From Bryobacterales bacterium (GTDB lineage Bacteria; Acidobacteriota; Terriglobia; Bryobacterales; Bryobacteraceae), in NCBI GenBank assembly GCA_003136575.1, contig PLEX01000086.1, positions 1-42,638 on the forward strand: a stretch of DNA of 42,638 bases. Direction: 5' to 3'. Position numbers and translations under genes: made by a program. Position 1 is the first letter of the stretch, and each line of letters opens with the position of its first letter. The notes beneath the pieces are model-generated. The model did no database searches, was not told where the DNA came from, and saw nothing but the letters and a program-made list of their open reading frames with translations. Below, one piece after another: positions 34,361-42,638 of the stretch.

Positions 34361-34400
34361 GGCCACAGATGCACACAGATGCACACGGATAAGATCACGG
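34361..34400. repeat. short direct repeats CACAGATGCA between ypdA and alaS
   Basis: The bases read CACAGATGCA twice in tandem, followed by degenerate CACGGAT units (CACGGATAAG, ATCACGGATA). They fill most of the 46-base gap between the ypdA start and the alaS stop. On the minus strand they form GTGCATCTGTGTGCATCTG, a motif I associate with dispersed repeats in Acidobacteria and Verrucomicrobia. Confidence 0.5.
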
Positions 34401-34406
34401 ATAGCT

Positions 34407-37046
34407 TCAAAGTTTTGCCTCTATTTCGGCTGTGATTGCGGCCATCGCCTGGGGGAGTTGGCTTGCGTCTTTGCCTCCGCCTTCCGCCATGTCCGGGCGG
34501 CCGCCGCCTCTGCCTCCCATCGACTGTGCCAGCGCTCCGACCAGCTTGCCCGCCTGGAGTTTTCCAGTCAGATCCTTCGTTACCGCCGCTACGATTGAAA
34601 CCGCTCCGTCATCCACGCCCGTCAGGATGACGACTGCCGATTTCCACTTGTTTCTCAATGCGTCGGCCAGTTCGCGCATCTGTTGCCGGTCGAGACCTTC
34701 GGTGCGAGCAACCAAGTACCGCACGCCGTTTTTCTCCTTCGCATTCGACTCGAGATCCTTCGCGGCCGATTGCGCGATCTTCGTTTTCAACTGGCCGATC
34801 TGGCGTTCGTGGTCGCGTTTCTCTTCGAGCAGCCGCGTTACCTGGTCGACAAGCTCGGGCTCGCCGACCCGCAGCATATTCGACATGCGGTGCAGCGCCT
34901 CGCTCGTTTGCTGGTATTGGCGCACGGAATTCTCACCCGTTATCGCTTCAATGCGGCGGACGCCCGCCGCGATGCTGCTCTCCGAAACGACCTTGCAGAG
35001 TCCGATATCCCCGGTGCGCCGGACATGCGTGCCGCCACAGAGTTCCTTGCTGAAATCCGGTATCATGACCACGCGAACTTCCGAACCGTACTTCTCGCCG
35101 AAGAGCGCCATCGCGCCCGTCGAAATGGCCTGATCGAGCGGCATCACGTTCGTGGTCACCTCGGTGTTCATCAGAATCCGCTCATTGACCAGGCGTTCGA
35201 TTTCCGCGATTTCGGCCGGATCGACTGCGGCGTAGTGGCTGAAATCGAAACGCAGGCGCGGCGGTTCGACTACGCTTCCGGCCTGCTTCACATGCGGCCC
35301 AAGCACCTGGCGCAGCGCCGCATGCAGCAGGTGTGTCGCCGTGTGATTGCGCTGGGTGGCGAACCGTTCGCTGGCCGCAACCTCTGCCCGGAGTTCGTCT
35401 CCCACGGCGATGTTCGCGAGCGTCCGGATCTTGTGGACTGTGAGGCCGGGAACCGCCGGATACGTGTCGAGGACAGTGGCGACCTTCTCACCGGTATCCG
35501 CGTCGATGAGCCTGCCGTGGTCGCCCACCTGACCGCCAGTTTCGGCGTAGAACGGAGTTTGGTCCAGAACGATTTCCGCGTCGATTCCGGCGGGGAGCAT
35601 GTCCACGGTTTCCTGTTTCACGAGCAGGCCCACGGCTTTCGACGTGGCATCCAGTTGTGAATAGCCGAGGAATTTCGTGCGTCCCTGCGCGAGCATTTGC
35701 TGGTAGGCCGGGGCGATTGCGCCTTTGTCCGCGCCTTTCCAGCTGGCGCGGGCGCGGTCGCGCTGCTGCTTCATTTCCGTTTCGAACGCGTCGCGGTCGA
35801 TTTCAAAGCCGCGTTCGCGCGCCATCTCTTCCTGCTCGTCGAGCGCGAGGCCGTAAGTGTCGTAAAGCTTGAACGAAACTGCGCCGGGAACGGCGGTTCC
35901 GGTGAGTCCGGCGAGTTCGTCGTGGAAGACCTTTTCCGCCACCAGAAACGTGGTCGCGTAGCGGTGCTCTTCGTCCTTCACGATTCGGGCGACTCGCTGC
36001 ACGGACTCCATCATCTCCGGATAGGCTTCGCGCATGTGCTCGGCCACGAAGCCGGTGAGCAGGTGCAGATACGGCTCCTGCTTGCCGATCAGCCGCGCAT
36101 TCCGCATGGCGCGGCGCATGATCTTGCGCAGCACATAGCCACGGCCTTCATTTGAGGGCAATACGCCGTCGTTTACCAGAAACGCCGTCGCACGCGCGTG
36201 ATCGGCGTTGATGCGGAGCACGGTGTCGGTGCGCGGGTCGGCCCCGTACTCCGTGCCGAAGAGCTCGCCGGCGCGGTCCATGATCGGGCGGATCAGGTCG
36301 GTCTCGTAGTTGGTCAGCTTGCCCTGGAGGATGGCGGCCACGCGCTCAAGCCCCATGCCGGTATCGATCGACGGGCGGGGCAGGGGAGGCATATTGCCCT
36401 GCGAGTCCCGATTGAACTGCATGAAGACCAGATTCCAGATTTCGACGAAACGTCCGCCGCCATCGAGCGGGAACTCTTCGTGCTCGCGCCCCGGCTCGGC
36501 TGCTTCGGGTCCAAGATCGTAATGGATTTCCGAGCAGGGACCGCACGGCCCGGTATCGCCCATTTGCCAGAAGTTGTCCTTCTCGTCGAGGCGGAAGATG
36601 CGGCTCTTCGGCACGCCCGCCACGCTTTGCCAGAGCTTTTCGGCTTCGTCGTCTTCACGGAAAACGGTGACGTAGAGCTTGTCTTTCGGCATTCCATACT
36701 CTTTGGTGACAAGATCCCAGGCGAACCCGATGGCCTCGGCTTTGAAGTAGTCGCCGAAGGAGAAATTGCCCAGCATTTCGAAGAAAGTATGATGACGGCG
36801 CGTGTAGCCGACGTTTTCGAGGTCGTTGTGTTTCCCGCCGGCGCGCACGCATTTCTGGGAGGAAGTGGCGCGGGTGTAATCGCGGGTTTCGAGGCCCTGA
36901 AAAACCTCTTTGAACTGGTTCATGCCCGCGTTGGTGAAGAGCAGGGTGGGGTCGTTGCCGGGAACGAGCGAACTGCTGCGGACGATGCGGTGGCCGCGGG
37001 TGTGGAAGAAGTCGAGAAAACGCTGGCGGATGTGGTTACCGGTCAC
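34407..37046 (-). CDS. alaS: alanyl-tRNA synthetase
   Basis: An 879-residue class II synthetase of full length. It charges tRNA-Ala and edits Ser/Gly mischarging. Visible are the catalytic core (IRQRFLDFFHTRGH, LLFTNAGMNQFKEVF, RRHHTFFEMLGNFSFGDYF), the editing domain HTATHLLHAALRQ and CGGTHVRRTGD, and the C-terminal DHHA1 domain ending in GGRGGGRPDMAEGGG. The start is a GTG at 37046 with AAGGA five bases upstream. A TATAAT box lies 28 bases before it. It is a housekeeping gene and anchors the window as ordinary chromosome. Confidence 0.97.
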   Translation of the reverse strand: MTGNHIRQRFLDFFHTRGHRIVRSSSLVPGNDPTLLFTNAGMNQFKEVFQGLETRDYTRATSSQKCVRAGGKHNDLENVGYTRRHHTFFEMLGNFSFGDYFKAEAIGFAWDLVTKEYGMPKDKLYVTVFREDDEAEKLWQSVAGVPKSRIFRLDEKDNFWQMGDTGPCGPCSEIHYDLGPEAAEPGREHEEFPLDGGGRFVEIWNLVFMQFNRDSQGNMPPLPRPSIDTGMGLERVAAILQGKLTNYETDLIRPIMDRAGELFGTEYGADPRTDTVLRINADHARATAFLVNDGVLPSNEGRGYVLRKIMRRAMRNARLIGKQEPYLHLLTGFVAEHMREAYPEMMESVQRVARIVKDEEHRYATTFLVAEKVFHDELAGLTGTAVPGAVSFKLYDTYGLALDEQEEMARERGFEIDRDAFETEMKQQRDRARASWKGADKGAIAPAYQQMLAQGRTKFLGYSQLDATSKAVGLLVKQETVDMLPAGIDAEIVLDQTPFYAETGGQVGDHGRLIDADTGEKVATVLDTYPAVPGLTVHKIRTLANIAVGDELRAEVAASERFATQRNHTATHLLHAALRQVLGPHVKQAGSVVEPPRLRFDFSHYAAVDPAEIAEIERLVNERILMNTEVTTNVMPLDQAISTGAMALFGEKYGSEVRVVMIPDFSKELCGGTHVRRTGDIGLCKVVSESSIAAGVRRIEAITGENSVRQYQQTSEALHRMSNMLRVGEPELVDQVTRLLEEKRDHERQIGQLKTKIAQSAAKDLESNAKEKNGVRYLVARTEGLDRQQMRELADALRNKWKSAVVILTGVDDGAVSIVAAVTKDLTGKLQAGKLVGALAQSMGGRGGGRPDMAEGGGKDASQLPQAMAAITAEIEAKL

Positions 37047-37074
37047 GGGAGTCCTTGAAGTCGGGGATAGTTTG

Positions 37075-37080
37075 ATTATA
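37075..37080 (-). promoter_or_regulatory. -10 box of alaS
   Basis: On the minus strand TATAAT, a perfect consensus, lies 28 bases before the GTG start. The transcript would have a leader of about 20 bases containing AAGGA, in contrast to the leaderless pattern elsewhere. No clear -35 is seen. Confidence 0.45.
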
Positions 37081-37311
37081 GGGTGGTGTCCGAAAAGCGG
37101 CGCCGATCCCCCGAATGAGTGCGTTTTGGCCCGAACGGCGCAGGCCAGAGGCCTACTCCACCAAGGGATACGCGCACGGACTGGCTCCGCTCACTTGGCA
37201 AACCAGCGGCCTTGCCGGTGTTCCTCGATCGGGCGGCGTGTCTGCAGGCGGACGTGGGCGTCCGCCGCGGTTCCGGGGAACTGCCCTACCAAGGCGGACA
37301 CTTGTTGCGCG

Positions 37312-37608
37312 GAAGCGGCACTTGAGTCGTTCATCGAGGCGTTTTCGGGCCGGAATTAACTTGCGGTGGAACAGGTCCATGGCCGCTTTCAACTCCGGGA
37401 GAGAAAAAACAAATCCGTCCTGTTGCGGATCGTAGTCCTGGCCCTCGGCTTCCGCCAGCTGGTAGAGCATGCGGGCCTGCTCCAGTTCCTGCGCGTGCCG
37501 GGCCTTTCGCTCTTCCTGCATCTGCTTCAGATCGTTCCTGTACCGCTCATAAGCTCTTTGCGTGCGCTGCATGTAGAGAGACATTAAGGCGAGCTCTTTG
37601 GCGTTATT
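37312..37608 (-). pseudogene. truncated hypothetical gene cut by an IS110 remnant
   Basis: On the minus strand the frame reads like a genuine helical protein: LALMSLYMQRTQRAYERYR, NDLKQMQEERKARHAQELEQ, QLAEAEGQDYDPQQDGFVFS, ELKAAMDLFHRKLIPARK. Upstream (above 37608) the same frame is antisense to an IS110 transposase, so the N-terminus has been lost or replaced. Below about 37312 it runs into arginine/proline-rich sequence unlike protein. I do not recognise the family. A short intact gene starting at the Met at 37584 cannot be excluded. Confidence 0.45.
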
Positions 37609-38104
37609 CCGCACGGTGCCGGGAGTCGACTGCATCACGGCGTGGACAGTGATTGCCGAGATCGGCGTGGATATGAGCCGTTTCGCCACCAGCGGCAATC
37701 TGGCCAGCTGGTGCGGCTTGTGTCCGGGCAATTCGGCCAGCGCGGGAAAACGGCACTCCGGCAAGACCAGCAAGGACAATCGTTACATCCGCCGAGTGCT
37801 GGCGCAGGCGGCATGGGCAGCGGCAAGGATTAACCGCAAGCGGAACTTCTTCACCACGCTTTCCTTCCGGATCAGCAGCCGGGCCGGCATGAAGAAGGCC
37901 GCCGTTGCCGTTGCCCACCGCATGCTCTCGATCATCTATTCGATGATCCGGGATGGATCGCCTTATCGGGAAAACGGAGCCGACTACTTTGACCGGATTC
38001 ATCCCGAACGCACCAAAAACAAGCTCATGGCTCAACTCCAAAGACTTGGATTTCTCCTTCACCTTGAGCCAAAACAGATCACACCAAAACAGCTAAGTTG
38101 CTGA
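37598..38104 (+). mobile_element. IS110 family transposase, 3' remnant
   Basis: The 168 codons from TTG 37598 match the C-terminal Transposase_20 part of IS110/IS116/IS902 transposases: FRTVPGVDCITAWTVIAEIG, SWCGLCPGNSASAGKRHSGK, TSKDNRYIRRVLAQAAWAA, KKAAVAVAHRMLSIIYSMI, ENGADYFDRIHPERTKNKL. The N-terminal DEDD catalytic half is absent; the frame upstream has a stop at 37574-37576. The element is therefore dead. IS110 elements have no long terminal inverted repeats, so its ends cannot be mapped. Confidence 0.85.
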
Positions 38105-38178
38105 AGCCAGGGGTGTGTTTTACGAAGGAAGTGAGCGTTATTAAGCGGATCAAACGGACGGCGTCAGCACTGCTGCCC

Positions 38179-38244
38179 CGCGTTCACCTCGTCTTTTCGC
38201 TCCTGAAACGCTGGCTGACGGGAACCCAACAGGGCCCAGCCTCA
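38179..38244 (+). mobile_element. ISXO2/IS1595-like transposase remnant
   Basis: Twenty-two codons read RVHLVFSLLKRWLTGTQQG and PAS, matching the conserved end of ISXO2-like transposases (typically HVHRVFSLLKRWLLGTHQG). The flanking frame does not continue the domain. It lies in the 300-base gap between the IS110 remnant and htpG. The rest of that gap (38105-38178 and 38245-38401) holds no gene; a stretch near 38272-38390 reads as a Gly/Ser/Asn-rich tail of a possible secreted protein, without support. Confidence 0.5.
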
Positions 38245-38401
38245 ACCCGAGTCAAGCGGATACCCATCTTGCCGGAAACACGGTCACGTCAGTCTTCGGG
38301 GCCGACGGCGGGAGTTATTCACGCGCGGCGGGATACAGCAACAACCGGGCATCCGGCGGCGCAACGGCAAGCGGACCCTCCGACGATAGGCTGCCGCCTC
38401 G

Positions 38402-38407
38402 TAAAAT
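38402..38407 (+). promoter_or_regulatory. candidate -10 box of htpG
   Basis: TAAAAT ends eight bases before the htpG ATG at 38416; no Shine-Dalgarno is present. A weak TCCGAC lies at -35 distance (38379-38384). No CIRCE-type inverted repeat is visible. Confidence 0.4.
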
Positions 38408-38415
38408 AGTCTGTT

Positions 38416-40293
38416 ATGCCACAAGTAACGGAAAAGCTCGAATTTCAGACTGAAGTCAATCAGCTCCTCCAATTGATTATTCATTCGTTGTATTCCCATC
38501 GGGAGATTTTTCTCCGGGAACTCGTGTCCAACGCCTCGGACGCGCTCGACAAGTTCAAGTACCTGAACCTGGCGGAGGAGCCTTACAAGTCGCTGGCCTT
38601 CGTCCCGCGGATCGACCTGGAGCTCGAAGAAGACAAGGGCACCCTGACCGTCAGCGATAGCGGGATCGGCATGAATCACGACGAACTGGTGGGTCATCTG
38701 GGCACCATCGCGCGCTCGGGCACCAAGAATTTTCTGGCCAGCCTCTCAGGCGATTCCAAGCGCGATTCCAACCTCATCGGCCAGTTCGGGGTCGGATTTT
38801 ACAGCGCATTCATGGTGGCGGACAAAGTGGAGGTCGTTTCGCGCAAGGCCGCCGAGGACACCGCGTGGAAGTGGACCAGCGATGGCAAATCCGGCTTTGA
38901 AATCGAACCAGCCGAGCGCGCCACCGCCGGCACTACCGTGCGGCTGTTCTTCAACGAAGAGGGCAAGGAATACGCGAACAGCTACAAGCTGCGAGAAATC
39001 GTCAAGAAATACTCCAATCACATCGCGTTCCCGATTTTCCTCACTGCCGACAAAGAGGAATGGAACGCCGAAGAGAAACGATCTATAAGCAAGCGCACGA
39101 CGGAGCAGATCAATTCCGCCAGCGCGATGTGGCAACGCCCGAAGGCCGAACTTTCCGACGAAGACTACAAGGAGCTGTACAAGACGATTTCCGGCGACTG
39201 GGAAGACCCCCTTTTCTGGTTCCACACGAAAGCCGAAGGGACGCTCGAGTACACCACGCTCTTTTACGTTCCCTCCCGAGCTCCCATGGACATGTATCAC
39301 GCGGACTACCAACCCGGCGTGAAACTGTTCGTGAAGCGCGTTTTTATCACGGACGACGCCAAGGAGCTGATGCCGGGATACTTGCGCTTTCTGCGCGGCA
39401 TCATCGACAGCGAGGATCTGCCGCTTAACGTCAGCCGCGAGATTCTGCAGCAGAACAAGATCCTGAACAGTATCCGCACGGCCAGCGTGAAGAAAGTGCT
39501 TTCGGAACTGAAGACGATCGCCACCGACAAGCCGGAAGAGTATCTGAAGTTCATCGAACAGTTCAACCGCCCTCTGAAGGAGGGTCTCCACGGCGACTTC
39601 GCGAACCGGGAAACGCTGCTGGATCTTATCCGCGTAAAATCGACCAAGGCGGAAGGATGGACCAGTCTGTCGCAGGTGAAATCCGGCATGCAGGAAGGCC
39701 AAAAGGCCATTTACTACATCACAGGCGGAGCGGCCGGGGTGCTTCGAACTTCGCCGCTGCTGGAGATCTACAGGAAGAAAGGCATCGAGGTGATCGTTCT
39801 CGACGACGACATCGACGAAATCGTTTTCTCCGGTATCTACAAGTACCAGGACATCGATCTCAAGGCGGTAAATAAGACCTCGGCGAGCGACGATCTGAAG
39901 GACGAGTCCGCGCCCGACAAGACCGAGGAACTAAAGCCATTGATCGAAAAGATCAAGATCGCGCTGGGGAGCGCCGTGAAGGACGTAAGGGCGTCGGTCC
40001 GGCTCGCCGATAGTCCGTCGTGCATCGTTCTCGATGAAGACGAGCCTTCGATCAAGATGCAGCAGATGATGCGCGCCATGGGGCAGAAGCAGTTCCCCGA
40101 CATAAAGCCGACCCTGGAGATCAACCCCGATCACGAGATCGTGAAAAAGCTCGAAGGGGTCACCGACGATGCGGTGATTCAGGACACGTCATGGCTGTTG
40201 CTGGAACAAGCGATGCTGATCGAAGGGCTGACGCTGGAGGATCCGGGCAGATTCGTGCAGCGGCTCAATCGAGTGCTGAGCCGGGCAGTCTGA
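38416..40293 (+). CDS. htpG: Hsp90-family chaperone HtpG
   Basis: A 625-residue cytoplasmic ATP-dependent chaperone of normal length. The GHKL ATPase domain shows LIIHSLYSHREIFLRELVSN ASDALDK, TVSDSGIGMNHDEL, IGQFGVGFYSAFMVADKV and TTVRLFFNEEG. The middle domain has LPLNVSREILQQNKIL, and the C-terminal dimerisation region follows. It folds client proteins, especially under heat. The mRNA may be leaderless (box at 38402). IS remnants lie just upstream, so the original promoter context may be altered. Confidence 0.96.
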   Translation: MPQVTEKLEFQTEVNQLLQLIIHSLYSHREIFLRELVSNASDALDKFKYLNLAEEPYKSLAFVPRIDLELEEDKGTLTVSDSGIGMNHDELVGHLGTIARSGTKNFLASLSGDSKRDSNLIGQFGVGFYSAFMVADKVEVVSRKAAEDTAWKWTSDGKSGFEIEPAERATAGTTVRLFFNEEGKEYANSYKLREIVKKYSNHIAFPIFLTADKEEWNAEEKRSISKRTTEQINSASAMWQRPKAELSDEDYKELYKTISGDWEDPLFWFHTKAEGTLEYTTLFYVPSRAPMDMYHADYQPGVKLFVKRVFITDDAKELMPGYLRFLRGIIDSEDLPLNVSREILQQNKILNSIRTASVKKVLSELKTIATDKPEEYLKFIEQFNRPLKEGLHGDFANRETLLDLIRVKSTKAEGWTSLSQVKSGMQEGQKAIYYITGGAAGVLRTSPLLEIYRKKGIEVIVLDDDIDEIVFSGIYKYQDIDLKAVNKTSASDDLKDESAPDKTEELKPLIEKIKIALGSAVKDVRASVRLADSPSCIVLDEDEPSIKMQQMMRAMGQKQFPDIKPTLEINPDHEIVKKLEGVTDDAVIQDTSWLLLEQAMLIEGLTLEDPGRFVQRLNRVLSRAV

Positions 40294-40333
40294 TCGGCGC
40301 TTGACGCGTCGCGTCTTGACGCAGCCGGCGGTC

Positions 40334-40800
40334 GTTTTTGGACGCGGCGTAGCCGGTGCCGAACTCAAAACCGATGAGGCCCGCGGTTGATGAGATCGTG
40401 GTTATTAAACCAGAACGCTGCTTGCGCATAACCGGCAGCACGACGCGAGTTACGTTCATCGGGCCGACAAGGCTGGTCGACAACCGCCGCGCTATCTGCT
40501 CGGGCGTCAGCTCTTCAAAAAACCCTGCATAAAGTTCGCCGCATGGTTGACCAGCACATCCAGGCGGCCAAATTTCTCAACCGCCGCGTTAATTAACCGC
40601 CGTTTCAGCGTCGGCTGACTTGGTAATGTCCAGTTCCAGTTTCACGACCAGCAGTTCGGCGGATTTTCCGGGTGCCTCGCCCACCTTGGCAGTATTGCGA
40701 CCGGTAGCGACGACTTTATTCCCCGCAGCCAAGGCGCCCTTCGCGACGTCCACGCCCATGCCGCGCCCGGCCCGGTGATGAAACAGACTTTGCCCTTGCT
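40334..40800 (-). pseudogene. short-chain dehydrogenase/reductase, decayed
   Basis: On the minus strand pieces of an SDR appear in three frames: KGKVCFITG, GMGVDVAKGALAAGNKVVA, TGRNTAKVGEAP, AAVEKFGRLDVLVNHAANF, EELTPEQIARR, SLVGPMNVTRVVLPVMRKQR and TISSTAGLIGFEFGTGYAASK. There are at least three frameshifts (after the glycine loop, at an in-frame TAA, and in a T6 tract) and a truncated C-terminus right after the YxxxK active-site motif. AAGGAG survives at 40806-40811, but the expected ATG before AGCAAGGGC is missing. It lies just downstream of htpG in convergent orientation. Confidence 0.8.
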
Positions 40801-40814
40801 TCTGTCTCCTTGAC

Positions 40815-41152
40815 TAATGATCGCCTGACTGACTGGCGTCGTTGATGAGCGATTTACCCTTCACAATGTCCCGGTGCCTGACATCGACAAGTTCGTGGCA
40901 TTCAGGTGTGCCAATCAAGCGACTGCGTCTTATTCTGTCGCTCCTTTCGGAAGAATCCTGGCTTCACCCTGACAGCCGACAACGGCGAAGAAGAGTCGCT
41001 TGCCTGATCCCACCAATACCGGCGTCACCCTGCACACTCTGCAAAGCGCCGCTGTGGCCGTGGGTCGACACCTTCGCCCTGAGCTCACCCGCCCCCCGAG
41101 ATTTTTACCGACCGACGGCACGCGATCGCCGGCGGGCCGTCAAACACCGTCT
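40815..41152. other. no gene seen; degenerate intergenic region
   Basis: About 340 bases without a convincing gene. Short open frames on both strands lack protein-like composition. On the minus strand around 40990-41028 the frame reads VTPVLVGSGKRLF, similar to a motif of RibD-C/DHFR-like reductases, but it stands alone and could be chance or a remnant. With the neighbouring SDR pseudogene this marks a decaying segment. Confidence 0.5.
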
Positions 41153-42304
41153 CTACCTACGCGACGCCCATGCCAGCCCATCCGGGCCGCGGCCGGTCTT
41201 GACCTCGCCAGTAACCGCCATTGTCTTCAGATCGATAACCGCGACTGAATCGTGATCGTTGAGCGTCGTGTAGGCGTGCGTTCCATCGGGCGACATCAGC
41301 AGGCCCTCGGAACTGGTATTCATTTTGATCGTCTTATAAGGCTTGCGCGCGGCAGTATCGACGATCAGCAGATCGGTGCCGCCGAGATCCGACACGAATG
41401 CGTACTTGCCGTCTCTCGTAATCTTGAGGCGATTAGCGGACTGCGTGGAGGGGATGGTCTGGACGACCTTTTTCGCAGCCACGTCGATGATGGAGATCGT
41501 GGCATCGTTGGCGTTCGCCACCCAAAGTTCCTTGCCATCGGGCGTCAGGTCGAAGCCTTCCGAACCATGACCGACTGCGACGTTGGTGACGCTCCAGTCG
41601 GGTCCACCACGCCCAGGTCCGCCGCCCGGAGGAGGACCGCCGGGAGGGCCACCTCTTCCGCCACGTCCGCTCGCGCCACCCGGACCGCGTCCGCCGGGTC
41701 CACCGGGTCCGCCTCGGCCACCGGGACCACCCGGCCCGCCTGGACCAGGCCCCTGCCCCGGCGCAACCTGGGTGATGATGCTGATGGTCCCGGAACTGAC
41801 GTTTGAAGTGAAAACGGTCTTAAGATCCTTCGCCGCAATGACCATATGAGTTCGATCCTGGCCGGTGCCGATCACCCAGTCGATCTTCTGCGTCGCAGGA
41901 TCATAATGGCCCACGACCTTGGCGCCTTCTGCCGTGAAGAAGAGCTTGCCGCCGGCGAAGTCGAGACCGTGCGGCTGTCGAAGCGCGCCCAGATCGATGG
42001 CGGGGAGCGCCTTCTGTGCGACGAGGTCGACGACCGAGATCGTGTTGCCACCGTAGTTCGAGATATAAGCGATCTTGCCATCGTCCGACACGGCGACTTC
42101 GTGCGGATTATCGCCAACCGGTACGCGGGCGACGATGGTGAGGCTCGCGGGATCGACAATGACCAAAGTATTCTGCTCTTTTTCGAGCACGAGAATGGCG
42201 TTGGCCGGAGTGGCGGCGGCGTACAGCGCGGTGTTTCCGGCGCACAACAGGGCGAGGCAAATCAGCGACAGGTTCACAAGCGAGCGTGGGTTGATGAACT
42301 TCAT
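41153..42304 (-). CDS. exported YVTN beta-propeller protein with Gly/Pro-rich insert
   Basis: A 383-residue protein with signal MKFINPRSLVNLSLICLALL, cleavage near ALYAAATP. Propeller repeats: AILVLEKEQNTLVIVDP, PHEVAVSDDGKIAYISNYG, GNTISVVDLVAQKALP, SEGFDLTPDGKELWVANAND, ATISIIDVAAKKVV, NRLKITRDGKYAFVSDLGG and EGLLMSPDGTHAYTTLNDHD. Residues about 181-238 are a glycine/proline/arginine insert (GGPGGRGGPGG type) between blades three and four. No enzyme motif. TAGAAT ends six bases before the ATG and no Shine-Dalgarno is present. Probably a surface or periplasmic binding protein. Confidence 0.8.
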   Translation of the reverse strand: MKFINPRSLVNLSLICLALLCAGNTALYAAATPANAILVLEKEQNTLVIVDPASLTIVARVPVGDNPHEVAVSDDGKIAYISNYGGNTISVVDLVAQKALPAIDLGALRQPHGLDFAGGKLFFTAEGAKVVGHYDPATQKIDWVIGTGQDRTHMVIAAKDLKTVFTSNVSSGTISIITQVAPGQGPGPGGPGGPGGRGGPGGPGGRGPGGASGRGGRGGPPGGPPPGGGPGRGGPDWSVTNVAVGHGSEGFDLTPDGKELWVANANDATISIIDVAAKKVVQTIPSTQSANRLKITRDGKYAFVSDLGGTDLLIVDTAARKPYKTIKMNTSSEGLLMSPDGTHAYTTLNDHDSVAVIDLKTMAVTGEVKTGRGPDGLAWASRR

Positions 42305-42310
42305 GCCTGC

Positions 42311-42316
42311 ATTCTA
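42311..42316 (-). promoter_or_regulatory. candidate -10 box of the beta-propeller gene
   Basis: On the minus strand TAGAAT ends six bases before ATG 42304. It would give a leaderless or nearly leaderless mRNA. Confidence 0.35.
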
Positions 42317-42459
42317 CAGGAACGGCGAAGATGCGGAAGTAAATGAAAGTAAGGTGGGAACTCCGAAGTTCCGGCCGCTGTTACCCGCGCCGGCGCCACT
42401 GTACCGGAAACAGCCTTGCTGCATAATCGGATTTGGCAACGGCTTCCAAACTCCGGACC

Positions 42460-42638
42460 ATGGACGAACTGGCGGCGATGCGCCCCGAATGGCGCAGGCA
42501 AGGTAAGACGGTCGTCTGGACGAATGGCATTTTCGATTTGATCCACGCGGGCCACATTCGCAGTCTGCGCGATGCGAAGGCGCTGGGAGACCTGCTTGTC
42601 GTCGGGATCAACAGCGACGACAGCACGCGGAAGAACAA
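42460..42638 (+). CDS. RfaE2/HldE-like ADP-heptose synthesis adenylyltransferase (5' part, runs off the window)
   Basis: The first 59 codons of a cytidylyltransferase-fold enzyme: [19 protein letters not shown] with HAGH at 29-32 and [17 protein letters not shown]. This matches the RfaE domain II / D-glycero-beta-D-manno-heptose-1-phosphate adenylyltransferase, which makes ADP-heptose for lipopolysaccharide core. An upstream in-frame TTG at 42433 ([16 protein letters not shown]) could be the true start, as the family often has about nine further residues. It is divergent from the propeller gene. Confidence 0.85.
   Translation, partial: MDELAAMRPEWRRQGKTVVWTNGIFDLIHAGHIRSLRDAKALGDLLVVGINSDDSTRKN

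Noticed and set aside
34480..34530. Glycine-rich GGRGGGRPDM stretch in alaS as a further insert
   Set aside because: This motif is a normal part of the C-terminal domain of alanyl-tRNA synthetases.
38746..39702. Open frame of 318 codons on the minus strand
   Set aside because: Antisense to htpG, which is unambiguous.
40842..41255. Open frame of 137 codons on the plus strand
   Set aside because: Arginine/serine/proline-rich composition, no domain, and its end overlaps the well-supported propeller gene antisense.

Overview
The window is high-GC bacterial chromosome. It looks like an acidobacterium of the Bryobacterales / Candidatus Solibacter type. The inference rests on gene content: a PQQ-dependent dehydrogenase, an S46-type peptidase relative, YVTN-type propellers, glycine-rich GGRGG inserts in exported proteins, a DUF1080 protein, a TonB receptor with a carboxypeptidase-like N-terminal domain, a PEP-CTERM lipase, a YpdA-type bacillithiol disulfide reductase, many Tat and Sec exported proteins and several toxin-antitoxin pairs. 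Identification is from sequence reading only, with no database search.

Layout. 1-4.3 kb: a divergent nucleotidyltransferase / HprK-like kinase pair, a TPR protein, a cysteine-cluster protein, a hotdog thioesterase and a DUF433-DUF5615 toxin-antitoxin pair. 4.3-9.8 kb: a D-amino-acid-oxidase-like flavoprotein whose C-terminal FAD-binding segment lies at the N-terminus (circular permutation), an Hfq-like Sm protein, a large Tat-exported glycosidase-like protein and a PEP-CTERM SGNH hydrolase. 9.8-12.7 kb: a broken DinB gene, a VapBC-like pair with a frameshifted toxin, and a PAP2/PHP operon. 12.9-20.6 kb: an S46-family protein whose catalytic serine is tyrosine, a Uma2 protein, a SnoaL-like protein, a PQQ dehydrogenase, a second toxin-antitoxin pair whose toxin has lost its first catalytic aspartate, and a coupled beta-propeller / cytochrome c pair.

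20.6-24.7 kb holds the most interesting locus: a translationally coupled three-gene operon of a 70-residue CxxC peptide, a DUF692 (MNIO) metalloenzyme and a DUF2063-type partner. This is the architecture of a RiPP pathway (methanobactin, TglHI and bufferin relatives). The peptide has no Sec signal and is not one I recognise. An M3 oligopeptidase lies upstream on the same strand.

24.9-37 kb: a DUF1080 protein, TonB receptor, MBL-fold hydrolase, small membrane protein coupled to a YgfZ-like protein, mutarotase-like protein, small exported protein with a terminator, esterase, YpdA reductase and alaS. 37.1-38.4 kb is a graveyard with IS110 and ISXO2-like transposase remnants and a truncated gene. 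It is followed by htpG, a decayed SDR gene, about 340 bases without a gene, a YVTN propeller and the start of an rfaE2-like adenylyltransferase cut by the window edge.

Two patterns run across the window. At least eight genes have a TAnnnT box ending 6-8 bases before the start codon, most of them without a Shine-Dalgarno, which suggests leaderless transcripts. Three exported proteins of unrelated folds carry independent glycine/proline-rich inserts. Two of the three PIN-type toxins look inactivated.
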